A DNA stretch of 64,000 nt. It comes from Robiginitomaculum sp. Lineage in GTDB: Bacteria > Pseudomonadota > Alphaproteobacteria > Caulobacterales > Maricaulaceae. Below are positions 41,121 to 49,989 of the stretch, piece by piece. The notes below the pieces were generated by a model that was given only the letters and a program-made list of their open reading frames with translations, was not told where the DNA came from and did not search any database. How positions within the stretch are numbered: the first letter of the stretch is position 1; each line of letters opens with the position of its first letter. The DNA lies in contig NVVV01000003.1 in NCBI GenBank assembly GCA_002733495.1, positions 1-64,000 of the forward strand, in the 5' to 3' direction. Position numbers and translations under genes: made by a program.

Positions 41121-41396
41121 GTGGATAATTTCTGGAGAGGTTTTGAAACAGCGAAACGGGTTTGTTATTTCTACGCACTGTGGTGCGGTCGCTGGTCTTC
41201 AGGGACCAGCATAATTCTTTTCTCCCCACCCGCCAGTGCAGGTCCTTGGGGACAACAAGGCAAATTTGGAACTGATCCCCCCGTCGCGACAGATACCGCA
41301 GTCCTAAATGTGCCAAATCACCCTCCAACCGCTAAGGATTGGAACAGTGAATGGGAACAATACGGAAAGTGCCGGGAAGCCGCTTTATCTAAGTGA
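41121..41396 (+). CDS. hypothetical protein
   Basis: 91-aa ORF with hydrophobic segment ending PASAG; no family recognised. Confidence 0.35.
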   Translation: MDNFWRGFETAKRVCYFYALWCGRWSSGTSIILFSPPASAGPWGQQGKFGTDPPVATDTAVLNVPNHPPTAKDWNSEWEQYGKCREAALSK

Positions 41397-41423
41397 TTGC
41401 TATATAGTCACTTTATAGAAAAG

Positions 41424-41514
41424 TGGCGGAGAGGAAGGGATTCGAACCCTCGAGACGGGAACACCGCCTACTCCCTTAGCAGGGGAGCGCCTTCAACCAC
41501 TCGGCCACCTCTCC
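41424..41514 (-). tRNA. tRNA-Ser (GCT)
   Basis: ggagaggtggccgagtggttgaaggcgctcccctgctaagggagtaggcggtgttcccgtctcgagggttcgaatcccttcctctccgcca; anticodon GCT, long variable arm. Confidence 0.95.
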
Positions 41515-41732
41515 GTTGGCGGGAATATCTATAAGTCACAGAAGGTTCAAGTGTTTTATCCGTATGCACTGATTTTTTATTCAGAAATGACGACTTTTAA
41601 AGGGAGCGGCCTGCTTGTAACCATTAATCTTCCGGTGCGGTCATGCTGATTTTTACCTTTGGCTAAGCACGTCTTTTAACCTGATCTTGAGCGTAATCAG
41701 GCATAGTGGGGGCTGTGTAAGGGAACCCGGTT

Positions 41733-43274
41733 ATGCTGGCAAAAGAAAACAATAAAAACCATAAAATGTCGGTCGACCGGACTGCCAAGGCCGGGGAGGC
41801 CCCGCCCGCCCGCATTTCTGAGTACGTACCGTCCATGCAAACTATTGCTGTACCACGTCGGGCGCGTTCACATGGCTCGTCAGTAAACAAGACCGTGGCC
41901 GTGCGCACATTTCAAAGCGTGGATGCGCTGATCATCGCCATGGCGGCGGTTATGGGGTGCGCCGGGGCCAGTGATGTGCCGCTCAGCCAGACTGCTTTTG
42001 GTGTTGCCACGCCGTTTATGGTGCTGCCGTTTTTCCTTTTGTGGGGACTGGCCGCTTTTGGGGCCTATCGGTTTGATTATAGTAAAAAACCTGCACTGCG
42101 CTGGGTGAAAACCGCAGGCATTTTGTTCAGCATGGGGGGGCTGGTGCTGCTGTTTGCCATGGCGATTGGCATGCCGGACTATGCCTATGGCGCTTTACTG
42201 AATGCCGTGGCCATTGCGTTGGGCACTACACTGGTTGCCCATGGTATTTATAACGCGCTTGTGCAGGTCTGGGCCAGCAGCGGCGCACTGGCCAGTAATG
42301 TTGTGATTGTCGGAGCCACAGAAAATGCCCGCCGTCTGGTTCGCCAGAGCCAAGTTTGCAAGGAACTAAACGTGGTGGCAATTTTTGATGATCGCGCCTC
42401 CCGCCGTCCGGGCGATATAGAGGATGTGCCAGTCGCCGGTGGTATTAAGGATTTGTTGGCTTGGGATGATCTGGACCGCATTGATAAAATCATTATCACG
42501 GTCACGTCCACTGCGTCGCGCCGGGTGAATGAGCTGATCGACCAATTGCGCGCCTTGCCGCAAGATGTGGTATTGTTTATGGATCTGGACGGGTTTGCCC
42601 CTGAACAGGCCAAGCTGACCGAGATAGCCCGTGCCCCCATGGCGTATGTCTCTGGTGCGCCGCGTGATGAGTTCAGGCTGTTTCTCAAGCGTGTGCAGGA
42701 TCTGTTTTTTGCGTCGGCCATGCTGATTGTTTTTGCGCCGGTTATGGCGTTAATTGCAGTGCTGATCCGTCTGGATAGTCCGGGGCCGGTTCTATTTCGC
42801 CAAAACCGCCACGGCTTTAACAATCGCGTCATTAATGTGTTGAAATTTCGCACCATGCGCGTGGGCAGCGACAAGGGGGTGATGCAGCAGGTGCGACAAA
42901 ATGATAGCCGTATCACGCGTCTTGGCGGTTTTTTGCGCCGCACCAGTCTGGATGAACTGCCACAGCTATTTAATGTACTTGGCGGGTCCATGTCCCTGGT
43001 CGGGCCGCGCCCCCATGCGGTGGGCATGCGCACCGGCGAAGTGGAAAGCTGGAAGCTGGTGGCACATTATGCGCACCGTCACCGGGTCAAGCCGGGCCTG
43101 ACGGGCTGGGCACAGATAAATGGCTCACGCGGGCCGCTGGATAATGCGGAACAGGTCCGGACACGGGTGCGTCTGGATATTGAGTATATCCGCCGGGCCG
43201 GGTTCTGGTTTGACCTGATGATTATGCTGAAAACCGGGCCGTGCCTGCTGGGCGATAAAGAGGTGGTGCGCTAG
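41733..43274 (+). CDS. undecaprenyl-phosphate sugar phosphotransferase (second sugar transferase)
   Basis: RLDSPGPVLFRQNRHGFNNRVINVLKFRTMRV, LGGFLRRTSLDELPQLFNVLGGSMSLVGPRPHAV, KPGLTGWAQINGSRG. Confidence 0.93.
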   Translation: MLAKENNKNHKMSVDRTAKAGEAPPARISEYVPSMQTIAVPRRARSHGSSVNKTVAVRTFQSVDALIIAMAAVMGCAGASDVPLSQTAFGVATPFMVLPFFLLWGLAAFGAYRFDYSKKPALRWVKTAGILFSMGGLVLLFAMAIGMPDYAYGALLNAVAIALGTTLVAHGIYNALVQVWASSGALASNVVIVGATENARRLVRQSQVCKELNVVAIFDDRASRRPGDIEDVPVAGGIKDLLAWDDLDRIDKIIITVTSTASRRVNELIDQLRALPQDVVLFMDLDGFAPEQAKLTEIARAPMAYVSGAPRDEFRLFLKRVQDLFFASAMLIVFAPVMALIAVLIRLDSPGPVLFRQNRHGFNNRVINVLKFRTMRVGSDKGVMQQVRQNDSRITRLGGFLRRTSLDELPQLFNVLGGSMSLVGPRPHAVGMRTGEVESWKLVAHYAHRHRVKPGLTGWAQINGSRGPLDNAEQVRTRVRLDIEYIRRAGFWFDLMIMLKTGPCLLGDKEVVR

Positions 43275-43795
43275 GTGCTTTTATCTGCCTCTGGTTTCGT
43301 GTTTTTTTGCTTTTCGGCATAGAACAATTCCCGTTTTGGGTAATTGGCAATCAGGTCATCTACAAATGCCTGAAACCGGGTGTTAAAATGATGGCGTCGC
43401 GTTTGCCAGAACGCCATATACGCTTGCGATAAAAGCAGGTCAGCCAGATGGTTTTGCGTATTTTCCCATAATTCAGCATCAAAAATACGCTTGCGCGCCT
43501 GATAATGCAGCACCTGATAACCACGCGTCATGACCGCATAAAAAGCAAATAACCGGGTACGTTCATTCAGGGTAAGTAATTTATAGTCCTCAAATCCCTT
43601 GAGGAATAATTTCGTCCCTTCTTCAGTATTCGAAAACGCCATATGGTCCCGGTATATTTCATAATAGCCAGTACTGGCAGAAATGCGCATTTGTTCACTG
43701 TTGTGACGCAATTGCAGGCCCACAAATATCAGAGAGACCACGACGGCCACCGAGGCGAGAATTTGCGCGATGAGGTAGGCTTGCTCTAATGTCAT
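43271..43795 (-). CDS. hypothetical membrane-anchored protein
   Basis: N-terminal TM (AYLIAQILASVAVVVSLIFVGLQLRHNSEQMR) plus soluble helical domain. Confidence 0.7.
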   Translation of the reverse strand: MTLEQAYLIAQILASVAVVVSLIFVGLQLRHNSEQMRISASTGYYEIYRDHMAFSNTEEGTKLFLKGFEDYKLLTLNERTRLFAFYAVMTRGYQVLHYQARKRIFDAELWENTQNHLADLLLSQAYMAFWQTRRHHFNTRFQAFVDDLIANYPKRELFYAEKQKNTKPEADKST

Positions 43796-43847
43796 GATAT
43801 TGCCTTTCCCTTATACTTAAAATAGAAATAGCAAAGGGGGAAGCCAA

Positions 43848-44777
43848 ATGAAATCACAAAATTTACCGCAAAAGACACGGGACTATGATAATCACCCGAT
43901 TATCGATGGCAAACGCTGGCGGGCTTATAATCACCGTCCCGACGATATCATTATTTCCACTTCCTATAAGGCGGGCACCACATGGATGCAAACCATTGTG
44001 GCCAATTTGCTCTACCAGGATGGTGAATTTCCAGCACCCGTGAGCATGATGGCCCCCTGGCTGGATATGGGTTTGTTGCCGCTTGAAGACGTCTCAGCCG
44101 GCCTTGAGGCACAGACCAACAGACGGTTTATTAAATCCCATCTGCCACTGGACGGCACCTCGTTTTTTGAGGGCAATAAATATATCGTTGTCGGGCGCGA
44201 TGGCCGTGATGTGTTCATGTCGCTGTGGAACCATCACATGAACTATACAGGGCCGATCAAAGAGGTCATCGCCGCGTTTGAACAGCGTGCCGGGCGCACA
44301 TTCCCCACTGATTATCCTGATATTCAGTCCTTCTGGCAGGACTGGATTTCCAAAAGCTGGTATGACTGGGAAAGCGACGGCTTTCCCTATTGGTCGCACT
44401 TTCATCATATGAAAACCTGGTGGGAATATCGCCATCTTCCCAATATCCATTTTGTCCATTTTGCCGATTTGCTGAACAATCCCGGCTCTGAAATCAGGAA
44501 AATTGCCAGGCATTTAGGTGTTGAGATTGATGAAGAACAGTTTCCCGGCATTCTAGAGCGCATCACCTTCAAGGGTATGAAAAAGGATTTTGGCAAGATC
44601 ATGCCCGAAGCCGGTGAAATCTGGAAAGGCGGTGGCAACACCTTCATGAACAAGGGCACGAATGGTCGCTGGCGAGACGTTTTGACCGAAGAAAATCTGG
44701 CCGAGTATGCGGCGGCAGCAGCAAAAGAGATACCGGCTGATTGTGCGCGCTGGCTGGAAAATGGTGGCGAGGTTTAA
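43848..44777 (+). CDS. sulfotransferase domain-containing protein
   Basis: DIIISTSYKAGTTWMQTIVANLL (PAPS loop), YIVVGRDGRDVFMSLWNH, NKGTNGRWRDVLT. Confidence 0.93.
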   Translation: MKSQNLPQKTRDYDNHPIIDGKRWRAYNHRPDDIIISTSYKAGTTWMQTIVANLLYQDGEFPAPVSMMAPWLDMGLLPLEDVSAGLEAQTNRRFIKSHLPLDGTSFFEGNKYIVVGRDGRDVFMSLWNHHMNYTGPIKEVIAAFEQRAGRTFPTDYPDIQSFWQDWISKSWYDWESDGFPYWSHFHHMKTWWEYRHLPNIHFVHFADLLNNPGSEIRKIARHLGVEIDEEQFPGILERITFKGMKKDFGKIMPEAGEIWKGGGNTFMNKGTNGRWRDVLTEENLAEYAAAAAKEIPADCARWLENGGEV

Positions 44778-45090
44778 TCCTGTTTTTCCAGGGTTCCCGG
44801 GCGTAGACCCTGGATCCAGGAAGAGTTTTATTTAATTATGGACCCCGGACTAAATCCGGGGACCCTCGGTTTGTGCTTATTCGTTTTTATTAGCCTTTTG
44901 GTGCGGGCTGGCTGGAAAATGGTGGCAAGGTTTAATTCAGTTTTTCCAGGGCTCCCGGGCGAAGACCCGGGATCCAGACAGCGTTTCATTTAATTATGGA
45001 CCCCGGACTAAATCCGGGGACCCTCGGTTTGTACTTATCTGGCTTTATTGACTTTTCTCGGCATCCTCTGGCTGGAAAATTGTGGCAGCA
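44750..45090. repeat. ~158-bp tandem direct repeat (two copies plus a third partial start)
   Basis: CTGGCTGGAAAATGGTGGC starts at 44750 and 44908, CTGGCTGGAAAATTGTGGC at 45068; both full copies contain ggaccccggactaaatccggggaccctcggtttgt. Confidence 0.9.
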
Positions 45091-45197
45091 TATAGGGGCT
45101 GTCCCCTCATTCCCCAAAGGCCTCGCGAAAATGTGTTTTGTCGCCGCTCTATGATCTGGCCTATGGTGCGGCAAAATTTGGGGTATTGGGGTCCATC

Positions 45198-46055
45198 ATG
45201 AATTTTCTGAAATCCGTTTTTGTAATGGCGTTTATCACCATGGCGATGGTGTTTAGCATTTATGCGGTCATGCAATTGGCAAAGGGCGGCAATGTGATGG
45301 CTTGGGGCGGGGTCTTGCTGGCCAATGCGCCCTTTATGATCCGGCTTAGCTGGATCATGCTGATGAAGAACACCGCGCGCACCAGTGCGCGTTTTCCGCT
45401 GTTCATTGCCTTGGGTGTGATCGGGTTGCTCCTGAGCAGCTATGCGTGGCGCAATGGCGCGGATATTCACGCCATGGATATGGCCGTGGCCGGCCTGGTT
45501 GGTTTTTTCCTGTACAGCTATTGGTATTCGTCCTTTTCGGGCCGGGGTAGCGATATGCTAAAAACCGGCCAGACACTAGCGCCGTTCAGCCTACTTTCGG
45601 CCTCTGGCAATAAAGTCAACTCAGCCGATATGCGCGGACGGCCACACATTTTGATGTTCTTTCGTGGCAATTGGTGCCCCTTGTGCATGGCGCAAATCAA
45701 GGAATTGGCCAAGACCTACCAACAGATCGAAGCCTGCGGCGCCCGCGTGGCGCTGATTGCGCCGCAACCGCATAACAATACCAAGGCGCTGGCTAAAAAA
45801 TTTGATGTAGATTTTGATTTCTACACCGACAAAGGCAATAAGGCCGCCCGGGCGCTGGGCATCGCCAATGCCTGGGGCATACCTTTTGGTATGCAGGTTT
45901 TAGGCTATTCCAGCGAAACCGTTTTGCCCACGGTGATCATCACCGACCCGGATGGCAAAATCCTTTGGGCCCATGAAACCGACAATTATCGCGTCCGGCC
46001 AGAGCCAGAAACCTTTTTGGCTGTTTTGCGCGATAACGGCTATTGCCCGGCCTAG
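45198..46055 (+). CDS. AhpC/TSA-type redoxin domain membrane protein
   Basis: N-terminal TMs; PHILMFFRGNWCPLCMAQIKELAKTYQQI; VIITDPDGKILWAHETDNYRVRPEPE. Confidence 0.88.
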   Translation: MNFLKSVFVMAFITMAMVFSIYAVMQLAKGGNVMAWGGVLLANAPFMIRLSWIMLMKNTARTSARFPLFIALGVIGLLLSSYAWRNGADIHAMDMAVAGLVGFFLYSYWYSSFSGRGSDMLKTGQTLAPFSLLSASGNKVNSADMRGRPHILMFFRGNWCPLCMAQIKELAKTYQQIEACGARVALIAPQPHNNTKALAKKFDVDFDFYTDKGNKAARALGIANAWGIPFGMQVLGYSSETVLPTVIITDPDGKILWAHETDNYRVRPEPETFLAVLRDNGYCPA

Positions 46056-46693
46056 ACCGCGTCTGGCTGGTTGGCCGGGTGAGCGCTCTCAAAGGCTGGC
46101 AGGGCTGCACAGGCCGCATCAATGGCGGTGATAGCGGGATAAGGGGCCAGGTCAACATCAAAGCGCCGGGCGGCATAAACCTGTGGGATCAGATTGCATT
46201 CCACCAGGCCCGGCGCTTTGCCAAAGCAAAATTCCCCTCTGTTGTGATTGGTGTTTAGCAGCGTTTCCAGCGCTGAAAACCCATCCGTGGTCCAGCGGGT
46301 AATCCAGCCAAGCACGGCATCGTGATCCGCGCCAAAATCCTGCTTCAAAGCATTCAGAATGCGCAGATTGTTGATCGGGTGAATGTCGCAGGCAATCAGC
46401 GCCGCCATGGCCCGCACCCGCGCCCTGTCAAAACGATCTGTGGGTAGAAGCGGCGGCTCGGGCCAGCTTTCCTCTATCCATTCCAGAATCGCCGGTGATT
46501 GGGTCAGAACATGGCCATCTACTTCCAATGCCGGGGCTAACCCTTGTGGATTCAGGGCCAGATAGGCTTCTGATTTATGCGCCTTCTCTAGAAGGTTGAG
46601 CGGGACATACTCATAGGAAACCTTCTTTAAATTCAAGGCAATACGCACACGGTGCGAGGTGCCACTCCGGTAATAGTTATGCAGCCTGATCAC
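46052..46693 (-). CDS. maiA: maleylacetoacetate isomerase
   Basis: LHNYYRSGTSHRVRIALNLKKVSYEYVPLNLL, NPQGLAPALEVDG, QSPAILEWIEE, CDIHPINNLRIL. Confidence 0.93.
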   Translation of the reverse strand: MIRLHNYYRSGTSHRVRIALNLKKVSYEYVPLNLLEKAHKSEAYLALNPQGLAPALEVDGHVLTQSPAILEWIEESWPEPPLLPTDRFDRARVRAMAALIACDIHPINNLRILNALKQDFGADHDAVLGWITRWTTDGFSALETLLNTNHNRGEFCFGKAPGLVECNLIPQVYAARRFDVDLAPYPAITAIDAACAALPAFESAHPANQPDAV

Positions 46694-46800
46694 AATTGTC
46701 TCCTGAGCGTAAAAAATAGTTGCATTTGTTACTAATTACAAGCATCTTGTCGGCAACAATGGCGCATTATGGCGTCCTTTTGCAAGATGGAGCAAAAAAA

Positions 46801-47865
46801 ATGGCTGATCTCTTTGAAAATCCTTTGGGAACACGCGGATTCGCCTTTGTTGAGTTTTCTTCGCAAGACCCGGATGCACTGGCCTTGTTGTTTGAAAACA
46901 TGGGCTTTACCGCCGTTTCCAAACATAAAGTCCGCGATGTTATCCGTTACAAGCAAGGCAATGCAGATTTTCTTTTAAACCGGGAAGCTGGCGGCCAGGC
47001 CGATCGTTTTAACGCGCTGCACAAGGGCGGCGCTAACGCCATGGGGTTTTTGGTTGATGATGCCGAAATTGCTTTTGAAGGGGCGTTGGAACGGGGTGCG
47101 ACCTCAGCAAATGATGGCATGTGGACTGAAAAACTGCCAGCCATTGAGGGCATTGGCGGATCGTTGATCTATCTGATGAGCGTATCGGATCGCGAGGCCT
47201 TCTTTGCCGAAGAATTTACCGCCTTTGCTGGCGTAGATGAAGGCCTGAATGATCTTGGTTTCACCTATATCGACCATCTTACGCATAATGTGCATCGCGG
47301 CCAGATGGAGGTTTGGGGCAAGTTCTATGAGAATGTTTTCGGTTTTCGCCAAATCCGTTATTTCGATATTGAAGGCAAACTGACCGGGCTGATTTCCAAG
47401 GCGATGACCTCGCCGGATGGAAACATCCGCATTCCGCTCAACGAATCCCGCGATGACAAGTCCCAGATCGAGGAATTCCTGCACGAATTCAATGGTGAAG
47501 GCATTCAGCACATTGCCATTGCCTCTGACCATATTTTTGATTCTGTAGACGGATTGCTGGCCAATGGACTGGATTTACAGGACACGCCAGACAGCTATTT
47601 TGACGGGATTGACGAGCGCCTTCCCGGCCATGGCGAAAATGTTGATGAGCTGCGCAAGCGCCGCATCCTGATTGATGGCGCCCCCACCGAAGGGCAGGGA
47701 CTATTATTGCAAATCTTCTCCAAAACTGTGATTGGCCCGGTGTTTTTTGAATTTATCCAGCGCAAGGGCAATGACGGCTTTGGCGAGGGCAATTTTCAGG
47801 CTTTGTTTGACTCCATTGAACTGGATCAGGTGCGCCGCGGCGTTCTGGAAGATGCCTCTGCCTGA
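46801..47865 (+). CDS. hppD: 4-hydroxyphenylpyruvate dioxygenase
   Basis: NPLGTRGFAFVEFSSQDP, YIDHLTHNV, FYENVFGFRQIRYFDIEG, GEGIQHIAIASD, LLLQIFSKTVIGPVFFEFIQRKGNDGFGEGNFQALF. Confidence 0.95.
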   Translation: MADLFENPLGTRGFAFVEFSSQDPDALALLFENMGFTAVSKHKVRDVIRYKQGNADFLLNREAGGQADRFNALHKGGANAMGFLVDDAEIAFEGALERGATSANDGMWTEKLPAIEGIGGSLIYLMSVSDREAFFAEEFTAFAGVDEGLNDLGFTYIDHLTHNVHRGQMEVWGKFYENVFGFRQIRYFDIEGKLTGLISKAMTSPDGNIRIPLNESRDDKSQIEEFLHEFNGEGIQHIAIASDHIFDSVDGLLANGLDLQDTPDSYFDGIDERLPGHGENVDELRKRRILIDGAPTEGQGLLLQIFSKTVIGPVFFEFIQRKGNDGFGEGNFQALFDSIELDQVRRGVLEDASA

Positions 47866-47877
47866 ATGGAGACCGCT

Positions 47878-48411
47878 ATGTCGATCAACCTTAAACGCAT
47901 TCACCACGTGGCCTATCGGTGCAAGGATGCCAAGGAAACCGTTGAGTTCTATCAGCGCGTGCTAGATATGGATTTCGTGCTGGCCATTGCCGAAAACGAG
48001 GTGCCCTCAACCGGCGCACCTGACCCCTACATGCATATTTTTATGGATGCGGGCATGGGCAATGTTCTGGCGTTTTTCGAACTGCCGACCCAGCCGGATA
48101 TGGATCGTGATCGCAATACCCCGGATTGGGTGCAGCATATCGCCTTTGAGCTTGAATCTGTTGAGGCCTTGCTGGCCGCCAAGGCAAAGATCGAGGCCGA
48201 GGGGCTGGACGTGATCGGTCCCACCAATCACGGTATTTTCAAATCCATTTATTTCTTTGATCCCAATGGGCACCGACTGGAACTGGCGGTCAACACCCAT
48301 ACAGTCGAACAGATGGCCGAGCTGCACAAGGTCGCGCCTGACATGCTGGAAGAGTGGTCGCGCACCAAGAAGGCACCACGCCATGCCGCCTGGCTGCATG
48401 AAGATAAGTAA
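47878..48411 (+). CDS. VOC family (glyoxalase/dioxygenase-fold) protein
   Basis: IHHVAYRCKDAKETVEFYQRVLDMDF ... VQHIAFELESVEALLAAKAKIE ... SIYFFDPNGHRLELAV. Confidence 0.9.
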   Translation: MSINLKRIHHVAYRCKDAKETVEFYQRVLDMDFVLAIAENEVPSTGAPDPYMHIFMDAGMGNVLAFFELPTQPDMDRDRNTPDWVQHIAFELESVEALLAAKAKIEAEGLDVIGPTNHGIFKSIYFFDPNGHRLELAVNTHTVEQMAELHKVAPDMLEEWSRTKKAPRHAAWLHEDK

Positions 48412-48513
48412 TGGGCAGACAAAAGGCCTAGAACGGTATAGATACCTTGCACTTGAGGGCATTTTGGCGCACCAATACGGTAACATTTGTTACCCATGCG
48501 CAAAGGCTGTTCC

Positions 48514-49527
48514 ATGAAACTTGCATCCCTTAAATCAGGCCGTGATGGCAAACTGGTCGTCGTATCCAAAGACCTGACCCGCTATACCGATGCCGGGCGT
48601 ATTGCCCCGACCATGCAGGCCGCTTTGGATGATTGGGCCGAGGCCGGTCCACAATTAGAGGCTCTGTCGCAAAGTCTTGAGGTGGGCGCGGTGCCGGTGG
48701 AGCGTTTTCACGAACGCGACTGTGCCTCGCCTTTGCCACGCGCCTTTCAGTGGGCTGATGGGTCGGCCTATGTCAATCATGTGGAACTGGTGCGCAAGGC
48801 CCGCGGCGCGGCCATGCCCGAAACCTTCTGGACTGATCCACTGATGTATCAGGGTGGCTCTGATACGTTTTTGGGGCCGCGCGATGATATAGAAATGACA
48901 AACGATCAGGAGTGGGGCATCGATATGGAGGCCGAAGTGGCCGTCATTGTCGATGATGTGCCGATGGGGGCCAGCCCAGACGAGGCGGCCAGTAAAATCC
49001 GCCTGATCATGCTGGTCAATGATGTATCTTTACGCGGTTTGATCCCCGGCGAGTTAAGCAAGGGCTTTGGCTTTTTCCAGTCCAAGCCTTCATCCGCCTT
49101 CTCGCCAGTGGCAGTAACACCTGATGTACTGGGTGATTCCTGGAAAGATAATAAATTACATTTGCCCATGCTGGTCGGCCTGAATGGGCAAAGCTTTGGC
49201 CGCGCCAATGCCGGGGTGGATATGACCTTTGATTTTGGTCGGATCATCGCCCATGCCGCCAAAACCCGACCCCTTGGTGCCGGGGCCATTATTGGTTCGG
49301 GAACGGTGTCCAACAAGCTGGATGATGGGCCGGGCAAGCCGGTCGCCGAGGGCGGCGCAGGCTATTCCTGTATCGCGGAAATTCGCATGATTGAAACCAT
49401 AGAGGGCGGCGCGCCCAAAACGCCCTTCATGAAATATGATGACCATGTGACAATCGAGATGAAAGACACCGAAGGGCACTCGATTTTTGGTCGTATTGCG
49501 CAAACTGTGAAGCCATATAATGGCTAA
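48514..49527 (+). CDS. fumarylacetoacetate hydrolase family protein
   Basis: MYQGGSDTFLGPRDDIEM, GIDMEAEVAVIVDDVPMG, LVNDVSLRGLIPGELSKGFGFFQSKPSSAFSPVAVTPD. Confidence 0.92.
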   Translation: MKLASLKSGRDGKLVVVSKDLTRYTDAGRIAPTMQAALDDWAEAGPQLEALSQSLEVGAVPVERFHERDCASPLPRAFQWADGSAYVNHVELVRKARGAAMPETFWTDPLMYQGGSDTFLGPRDDIEMTNDQEWGIDMEAEVAVIVDDVPMGASPDEAASKIRLIMLVNDVSLRGLIPGELSKGFGFFQSKPSSAFSPVAVTPDVLGDSWKDNKLHLPMLVGLNGQSFGRANAGVDMTFDFGRIIAHAAKTRPLGAGAIIGSGTVSNKLDDGPGKPVAEGGAGYSCIAEIRMIETIEGGAPKTPFMKYDDHVTIEMKDTEGHSIFGRIAQTVKPYNG

Positions 49528-49987
49528 TTCGCCGCCAGATACACTTCATCTGGATGATTACTTGCCCTATCGATTGTCCGTGGCCTCTAATCGGGTCAGT
49601 CGCCTGATTGCCAGGCTGTATCAGGACCGCTTTGGACTTTCGATCTGGCAATGGCGGGTGCTGGCCATATTGGGTGCGCAAAACGAATTGACGGCGGGAC
49701 AGGTGGCAAAGCGCGCCGCGATGGACAAGATGGCGGTCAGCCGCGCCGTTTCTGCACTGTTGGCGCGGGGGCTGATTGTGCGTGAAACCTCAAAACACGA
49801 TGCCCGAGCGCGCATACTGTCCCTGACGGAAACTGGCATGGGAATTTATACGGAAATTGCCCCATTGGCGCGTGAGCAGGAACAACATTTGCTGGGTGGT
49901 TTCAGCGCAGACGATATTAAATTCGGTATGCAGTTTTTACAGGCGCTGGAAACCCGCGCAGCGGCACTGGCTGGCGAAGAGAGCTGA
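49520..49987 (+). CDS. MarR family transcriptional regulator
   Basis: GLSIWQWRVLAILGAQNELTAGQVAKRAAMDKMAVSRAVSALLARGLIVRETSKHDARARILSLTETG. Confidence 0.92.
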   Translation: MANSPPDTLHLDDYLPYRLSVASNRVSRLIARLYQDRFGLSIWQWRVLAILGAQNELTAGQVAKRAAMDKMAVSRAVSALLARGLIVRETSKHDARARILSLTETGMGIYTEIAPLAREQEQHLLGGFSADDIKFGMQFLQALETRAAALAGEES

Positions 49988-49989
49988 CG

